DNA of 64,000 bases from Enoplolaimus lenunculus (Eukaryota > Nematoda > Enoplea > Enoplida > Thoracostomopsidae), in contig JASANG010003266.1 in NCBI GenBank assembly GCA_030248215.1, positions 62,001 to 126,000 on the forward strand. The letters run 5' to 3'. Below, in pieces: positions 59,301 to 64,000 of the stretch; position 1 is the first letter of the stretch; each line of letters starts with the position of its first letter. The notes under the pieces are model-generated. The model saw only the letters and a program-made list of their open reading frames with translations. It did no database searches and was not told where the DNA came from. The translations under genes and the position numbers were made by a program.

Positions 59301-59982
59301 AATTAACAACAACAATTATAGTTGTAGTCAAAATCGGGACTACGGGGACGCTGTTGCATCGGCGATTGCGTGTAGTAATTTGGCTGAAAATACCGCTGAA
59401 ATGAACGGCAACAGTAGCGACAATATCAGCTATAGTAGAGTTAGTTGCGAAGGCGGTGGTTCGGATTCGGTACGGCAGCAGAAACAGCAACAAGCACAAA
59501 GTGTACATAAACAGTTGCTGACAGAGACAAAGGGTAGTAATGATGATAATTGTGAAGATGAAGACGAGCTACCACCAATGGATTTTCAGTGTGACGAGAT
59601 TACGACCATGGTGGACAGCGGAAACAAAACACCAACAACTGAAATAGGATGTGGCGGTAGAAGTACGATAATTGCGTATCAAGATAGCGAGACAATAATC
59701 CGTGATCAGTGTGAAAATGGCATCAGTAATACAGAAAGAACAACAACAGCTTTCAATTCGGCGAGTTCTGCGACTAGCCATGGGGAAATTGCTGATTCGG
59801 TTTCGGTAGCGAACCAGAAACAAAATGTGACGAGTGTTGGGGTTATTTCAACAGGGAGTGTTGTTACAGGTGCAGCTGCCCCTCCGCAGGTTTGCGCCGC
59901 GGAAGCGAACCGAGCCACAGCGAAGCCTGGAACAGAGTGTGGGAATATGGATGCGAGCCAGACACCTGCAACTCATCTGTAG
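53306..59982 (+). CDS. ppm-2: PP2C-family Ser/Thr phosphatase (PPM-2/PPM1A-G type) with long Q/N-rich tail
   Basis: Eleven exons: 53306-53408, 54034-54117, 54277-54342, 54960-55025, 55465-55538, 55705-55846, 56808-56891, 57096-57241, 57475-57573, 57815-58100, 58925-59982; 2208 bases, 735 aa plus stop. The catalytic domain fills residues 1-288: [14 protein letters not shown] start, MQGWRINMEDAH (Glu37), VYDGHGG (Asp59), GNVGDSR (132-138), [18 protein letters not shown] (Asp228) and GLGCDNMTV (Asp277). All metal-binding acidic residues of the Mg/Mn-dependent family are present, so an active phosphatase is expected. The start MG may allow N-myristoylation (inference). Residues 289-735 form a low-complexity tail with a proline run, acidic clusters and Q/N/S/T-rich stretches; it shows no domain. 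The gene symbol is by resemblance to nematode PPM-2, from memory. Confidence 0.94.
53514..53586 (-). repeat. tRNA-derived SINE-like head, family 2
   Basis: Minus strand: GGGCTGCGTGGCGCATTGG with B box GAGTTCGATCCC. A second copy about 300 bases away shares GAGGCGGG and the A-box region. Both lie in PP2C intron 1. Confidence 0.55.
53826..53903 (-). repeat. tRNA-derived SINE-like head, family 2, diverged
   Basis: Minus strand: GGGTTGTGCGGCACAGTGG, with a decayed B box (AGTTTGAAACC). Confidence 0.45.
54581..54930. mobile_element. CCGGAA-type hAT MITE (family E), inverted arms, right end lost
   Basis: Starts CAGGGTGCAAGCGGAATT, has TTCCGGCAATTTTCACC and AGCAGATAAAGTGAATACC. It ends about 30 bases before PP2C exon 4. 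Confidence 0.65.
56076..56290. mobile_element. AGGGTTCCAAC MITE (family F), partial
   Basis: CAGGGTTCCAACAGGAACT followed by GGAACAGGAAGAGG hexamers and AAATAATTTTCATCACCG, matching the copy at 25,515 in reverse. It lies in PP2C intron 6. Confidence 0.7.
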
Positions 59983-60146
59983 GTTGTGAACAGGTCGGTT
60001 AAGCTGGAGGTTGTTTAGAACGCTGGAAGGCTGCGTGAAGGTGCTAAGGTGCTTGGCGGAGATAGTCAACTGCATTACGGAGGGCTGGTCGTTTATGGAC
60101 GTAGTCAGATGTGGCTAAGGGGCAATAGCTCTCTCCAATAACTTTA

Positions 60147-60152
60147 AATAAA
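60147..60152 (+). terminator. Candidate poly(A) signal of the PP2C gene
   Basis: First AATAAA after the PP2C stop at 59,982 (about 165 bases downstream). Another candidate lies near 60,936 if the 3' UTR is long. Confidence 0.5.
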
Positions 60153-61344
60153 TTTATTTCTGTTAATAACTCAATGGTATCTAAAAGCTTAGACTTGAAA
60201 ACTACGCCAAATATATACGTAAGTTATTGATCTGGGCCTACCCAAACCAAAATTCTGACTACGTCCATGCTTATGGTTCAGATGCAGATTTGGCTTATAA
60301 GATGAGTAATCTGTTCGATGTTATGTATTTGTAGAAATTAACAGTACGATTGTAACTATGAATATGATTTGAGTTATTTTAATGTTTGATTCGTTTTAAC
60401 CAACATCCTAAGGCGTGTGTATATAAATTAAACAATTTTGTTAATATTGTGTACAACGAACTGATTACAGTTCACAACAAATAATGTTTTGGAAGTTTAT
60501 CACGATGTTTTGTGCTGTATTATGCGGTATTTTGCGCATAATTTCGCGTTATTTTTGTAGTTACTGACGATACTTGAACTGTACATTTTGTATTATCATT
60601 GTGTTTCCGTTTGTATCAGCGTTAGAATTTTTTGGTAGTTTTGTTTTCAATTTTGACTTCAACTACTTGGCTTGTCGTATTGTAGAATGCAGTCACACTT
60701 GTGTTTTAATTAATTGGAAAACTCGACTATATTATGTGGTAGCACTCAGTTAAATTATTTATGTCGGACCCGAAAATTTGAAATATTAAAGCTAAATTTA
60801 GTCACAAGCTAAACACTGAACAGTGAATAGTTACAACAGGACGACTATTTACGATTTGATTGTATGTTATATATTTGGTAATGATACATGATAGTAACTG
60901 CAAAATTTGCAGCGTGCTGCATATCAGTGAAAGTTTAATAAAAAAACGTTCCGCATGCTTAAACAGTTATTATATGTCATCCTTCAGACCTGCATTAATT
61001 GAGTGTTAGTTTTTGCAAAGAAAATCACAACTGGCTTCAGTCGGTAAAAATATTAAACCATGTGGTTTCGTTATTGCAAACCTTACCTGTGACCATTTCT
61101 CGCGACGTTAAAGTGTGATATACGGCGTTCTCGGTTAACTGGCTGACACTAACTACTGGCATGAAAGTCAAGGGTAATAATATTAAATCAAATGTGCATT
61201 TTAGTTTGAGGCGAACAAATAGCTTTGCTGATAGGTGGCATGATGAATTATCTATAAGATGTGATAGTCCGGAATGCAGATACGTAGTTTCAATCTGTAT
61301 GTTATTGTGTTTTATGTGTACAAATTGTATTGTCCAATATAACT

Positions 61345-61527
61345 GAGGCACGTAACGATAGTATAAGCGTATTCCTAAAGTTAAGGCTACGCCTGAACGT
61401 CTGGATAAGCTTAGAACTGAGACAGAACTGAGACTAAACGCAAGCCTAAGCAAGAAATTACTCTAAAGCTTAGCTAATCGACCTTCCTGCGGAAAAACGG
61501 TGTGCCCCTCAAAGTAACATGTACCAT
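61345..61527 (-). mobile_element. TTAGGC MITE (subfamily B), diverged
   Basis: GTAACGATAGTATAAGCG start, weak CCTAAG array, and CCCCTCAAAGTAACATGTACC end. Confidence 0.65.
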
Positions 61528-61972
61528 TATAATGGTTACTTAAGTAGTATAGCACGTTAGCGTTTTAATACTAGAGTAGCTAGAATCATTATTCGTTGTA
61601 ATTGTGACTAAAAGTTAACTCGATTACTTTCGTTCAGAAACCAGTTTCCGTGCCTACGGTTTAGTAAATTTTGTAATTCAATTGCCAATTTACCAATTTA
61701 AATTTGGTAATTTTGTCAGTATGCAAAAAATGTGAATTTTTACAGAAGGAGGTCGAAGTAACCTCGATCGGGATATATTCGATGTTAGGAACGCTGGCAT
61801 ATGCCGCTTCGTAATTGCCCGGAATGAGTGTATGTTTAAGTCTTCTTTTCGACTTCATTATAATGTGTTCTGTTTTATTTAACTGTTTTATTTGTATTTA
61901 CGGAACCAAGAGGTTGTAAAGTGAGATTGGCTTGGCACTGATCCATGGCTTGGCACTCATACATGAAGCCGA

Positions 61973-62143
61973 GGCCAATGTTACTTTTAGGGGCGTAACA
62001 GTAGATTAAGCGTCTGCCTAAGCCTAAGCCCAAGCGTTGCAAAATTGAGTTCCTAAGCCTAAGCAAAAAAATGTAATCTAAAACCTAAACCTACTCTTTT
62101 ATAGACCCACAAAAACCTGGACGCCCATAAAGTAACATGGGCC
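61973..62143 (-). mobile_element. TTAGGC MITE (subfamily B) with 8-bp target duplication
   Basis: GGCCAATGTTACTTTTAGGGG to CATAAAGTAACATGGGCC, flanked by GAAGCCGA and GAAACCGA. Its last 51 bases are duplicated with flanking DNA. Confidence 0.9.
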
Positions 62144-62268
62144 GAAACCGACATAGTTTTGCATGTAAGTATACGAAGCAACTCTTTTATAGACCCACAA
62201 AAACCTGGACGCCCATAAAGTAACATGGGCCGAAACCGACATAGTTTTGCATGTAAGTATACGAAGCA
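62093..62268 (+). repeat. Perfect 88-bp tandem duplication
   Basis: 62093-62180 and 62181-62268 are identical, starting ACTCTTTTATAGACCCAC and ending ATACGAAGCA. Each copy has the MITE end plus host flank. Confidence 0.92.
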
Positions 62269-62764
62269 ATTCATATTGGTATTAATATTGATCCTGTGAT
62301 TTATAAATATGTAAAGGATATATGACAGATGTTTGCATGGTTCATTCTTTGAGCGATTAAGTGATTGGTATTAACAACGCCAGTTAACTTTTTTGTCCGC
62401 GCTACTGCAACTTGTGTGAACTCAAATTATTCCGCAGATGGCTAAATACAGATTGTATGCGCACTGGAACAAGTAGTCTTGCAGACATTTAGGTGCAACA
62501 AGAATTGCGGTTCCGGAATGGAAATCTGGAATTTTTTAACGATATTTCCGTATTAAAACTCAGATTTCTGAAAGATGGACATTAAAATACATTCTTGCTT
62601 CAGGTATTTTGTCCTCTGGCTTCACTGAAATTGGTATATGTCTTGCGACTAGTTGAAACAGGTGTTATTTTATTGTGGGATTCGGAGTTCAAAAATGATA
62701 TACCGGATTTCGCGTCAGGAACAAATAGTGTTATTTATCTTGTATTAAAGCTATAGATCGATAT

Positions 62765-63026
62765 ATAATGCAAGGTTATACTTTGGTTTGGAATTTACTT
62801 TTTTAATCTTAAGTATATGCTTTAAAGTTTTGAACTCAACTATATTTGGTGCTTTCATGGAGTCTTTTTGCGCTGCAATTAGGAACAATTGACATTTATG
62901 GACTCTGATTTAGGGTTTAGCGACTCTGTCTACTTTACAAGCTCTTATTTAGGGATACGGACTCCTATTGATTGGGACTCGAAATGGGGACCTACTCTAT
63001 CCCCCTCTTATGTTGATCACTACAAA
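62765..63026. mobile_element. mariner-like MITE (family D), eroded
   Basis: GACATTTATGGACTCTGATTT and CGGACTCCTATTGATTGGG blocks; right end TTGATCACTACAAAGT. Confidence 0.7.
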
Positions 63027-63636
63027 GTGTGAAGCTAAAGCAGATAACGAGGCAGTACGGAAGTCAGGACTAAACTCTGGCTGTAAAGGAAATCTTACAG
63101 TCGATATGAACGTTTAAGCTAGACGTAATTGTATAAAATTTTTGAGGAAACGCATCTACTTGGATCAACTTCTTTTGCAAAATTGAGATCAAGTTATAGG
63201 GTTTTAGGTTGGCGTTTGCTGTGCGTCGAAAAACGCATTCAAATTAAAATTTGCTTTGGCTTTAGTGATTTTCTATAGACCATTTAATTGCTATATTGAT
63301 TACTAAGTCACCTGAAGGTCTTGCTGTTTTAGATATAGTAACGTCCTCAGATTGGCACCGGATATCCGGGTATGAAAAATATCCAGATTTGTATCCGAAA
63401 TGAGACGTATATATATCCCGGACATTCGCTGGATTTCGGAAATGCTATTGTGTAAAAAACATTTTGAAATAAATTTCACGTTGTTTTACCACTAACGTTG
63501 CTGGACTTGACGAAAAGAAATTCTGTATTCAACCTAGAGTCAAAATATGTTCATGATTATTCCACGATGATTAAAAATTTGGATTTTCAAAACAATCCAA
63601 AATTCAAAACGCTTCGGTCCTTTCCTTTACAATTTT

Positions 63637-63770
63637 GGCCCATGTAAAGATCAGGGGCGGAACGTTTTTCTGTGGGACTAGAAAAGAGTAAGTTAAAGCT
63701 TTAGATTAATTTTATTGCTTCGCTTAGGCTTAAGCTTGGGAACATGCTCATTTGTACGCTTTTAGGTTTA
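63637..63770 (+). mobile_element. TTAGGC MITE (subfamily A), right end lost
   Basis: GGCCCATGTAAAGATCAGGG left end, typical GTGGGACTAGAAAAGAG core, short TTAGGC array, then unrelated sequence. Confidence 0.8.
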
Positions 63771-64000
63771 GCCAGACGGACAAGATGCACGCCAAGTAAA
63801 AGACATAGCTAGCAGGTCAAGGGGTGTTGAGGCGTATTTCACATTTTAGGATATCACGCAACTGTAAACCATAAACTGTGTTGCATGGAAGAATTCAGAC
63901 TTCGGCTGAACCTCTTCTGGATACCGGTTGCGTTTAGTTGATTTGACAAGCATATCATCAATTTGGGTCGGTGGAAATTAAGATATTTTACCTAAAAATG

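Larger units (their letters stand above)
59983..64000. other. PP2C 3' UTR and downstream spacer
   Basis: No gene found. Contains subfamily-B MITEs at 61,345 and 61,973, an 88-bp tandem duplication, a family-D element, a decayed CCGGAT-type patch near 63,345-63,430 and a truncated TTAGGC MITE at 63,637. Confidence 0.6.

Overview
This is a eukaryotic, AT-rich, intron-rich genomic window. It carries five protein-coding genes, and four of them can be assembled completely with GT-AG introns and matching phases. The most likely source is a nematode. Hexamer arrays of TTAGGC, the nematode telomere motif, are scattered through the window inside transposons, and the PP2C gene looks like the nematode/protostome PPM-2 type. 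An apparent NF-kB p105/Relish-type gene argues against the Caenorhabditis lineage, which lacks NF-kB, and points to an early-branching nematode (inference, moderate to low confidence).

Layout. (1) About 490-11,725, minus strand: an NF-kB class I-like gene with a Rel IPT dimerisation domain and about six ankyrin repeats. Its 3' end runs off the left edge, and no DNA-binding half of the Rel domain could be found. (2) 15,972-26,313, minus: a complete ten-exon ionotropic glutamate receptor / IR-like channel. It has no amino-terminal domain, an atypical M3 segment, and poly-Asn and poly-Gln inserts in the ligand-binding domain. (3) 31,691-39,907, plus: a seven-exon gene for a 755-residue unrecognised protein ending in the prenylation box CVIL. 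(4) 44,060-52,090, minus: an eleven-exon TBCEL (tubulin cofactor E-like) gene with a novel Ser/Pro-rich tail. (5) 53,306-59,982, plus: an eleven-exon PP2C-family phosphatase with a 447-residue Q/N-rich tail. Genes 4 and 5 are divergent, with start codons about 1.2 kb apart. The genes do not form an obvious pathway.

Mobile DNA. Nearly every intron and spacer is packed with short non-autonomous DNA elements, and I saw no transposase. The dominant family (about 30 copies) has inverted ends GGCCMATGTAWAGAWCAG, 8-bp target duplications (eight exact or one-mismatch examples below) and internal TTAGGC/CCTAAG arrays. Other families are hAT-type MITEs with CCGGAA-rich ends, TA-flanked elements rich in ACTCAG or GAGTC, mariner-like MITEs with TACTGTAGTGACCCG ends, an 850-bp foldback element, a GGATCC-ended element with a 10-bp target duplication, and two tRNA-derived SINE-like families. 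Copies nested inside copies of the same family give relative insertion ages. I saw no retroviral, LTR, Polinton or toxin remnants.
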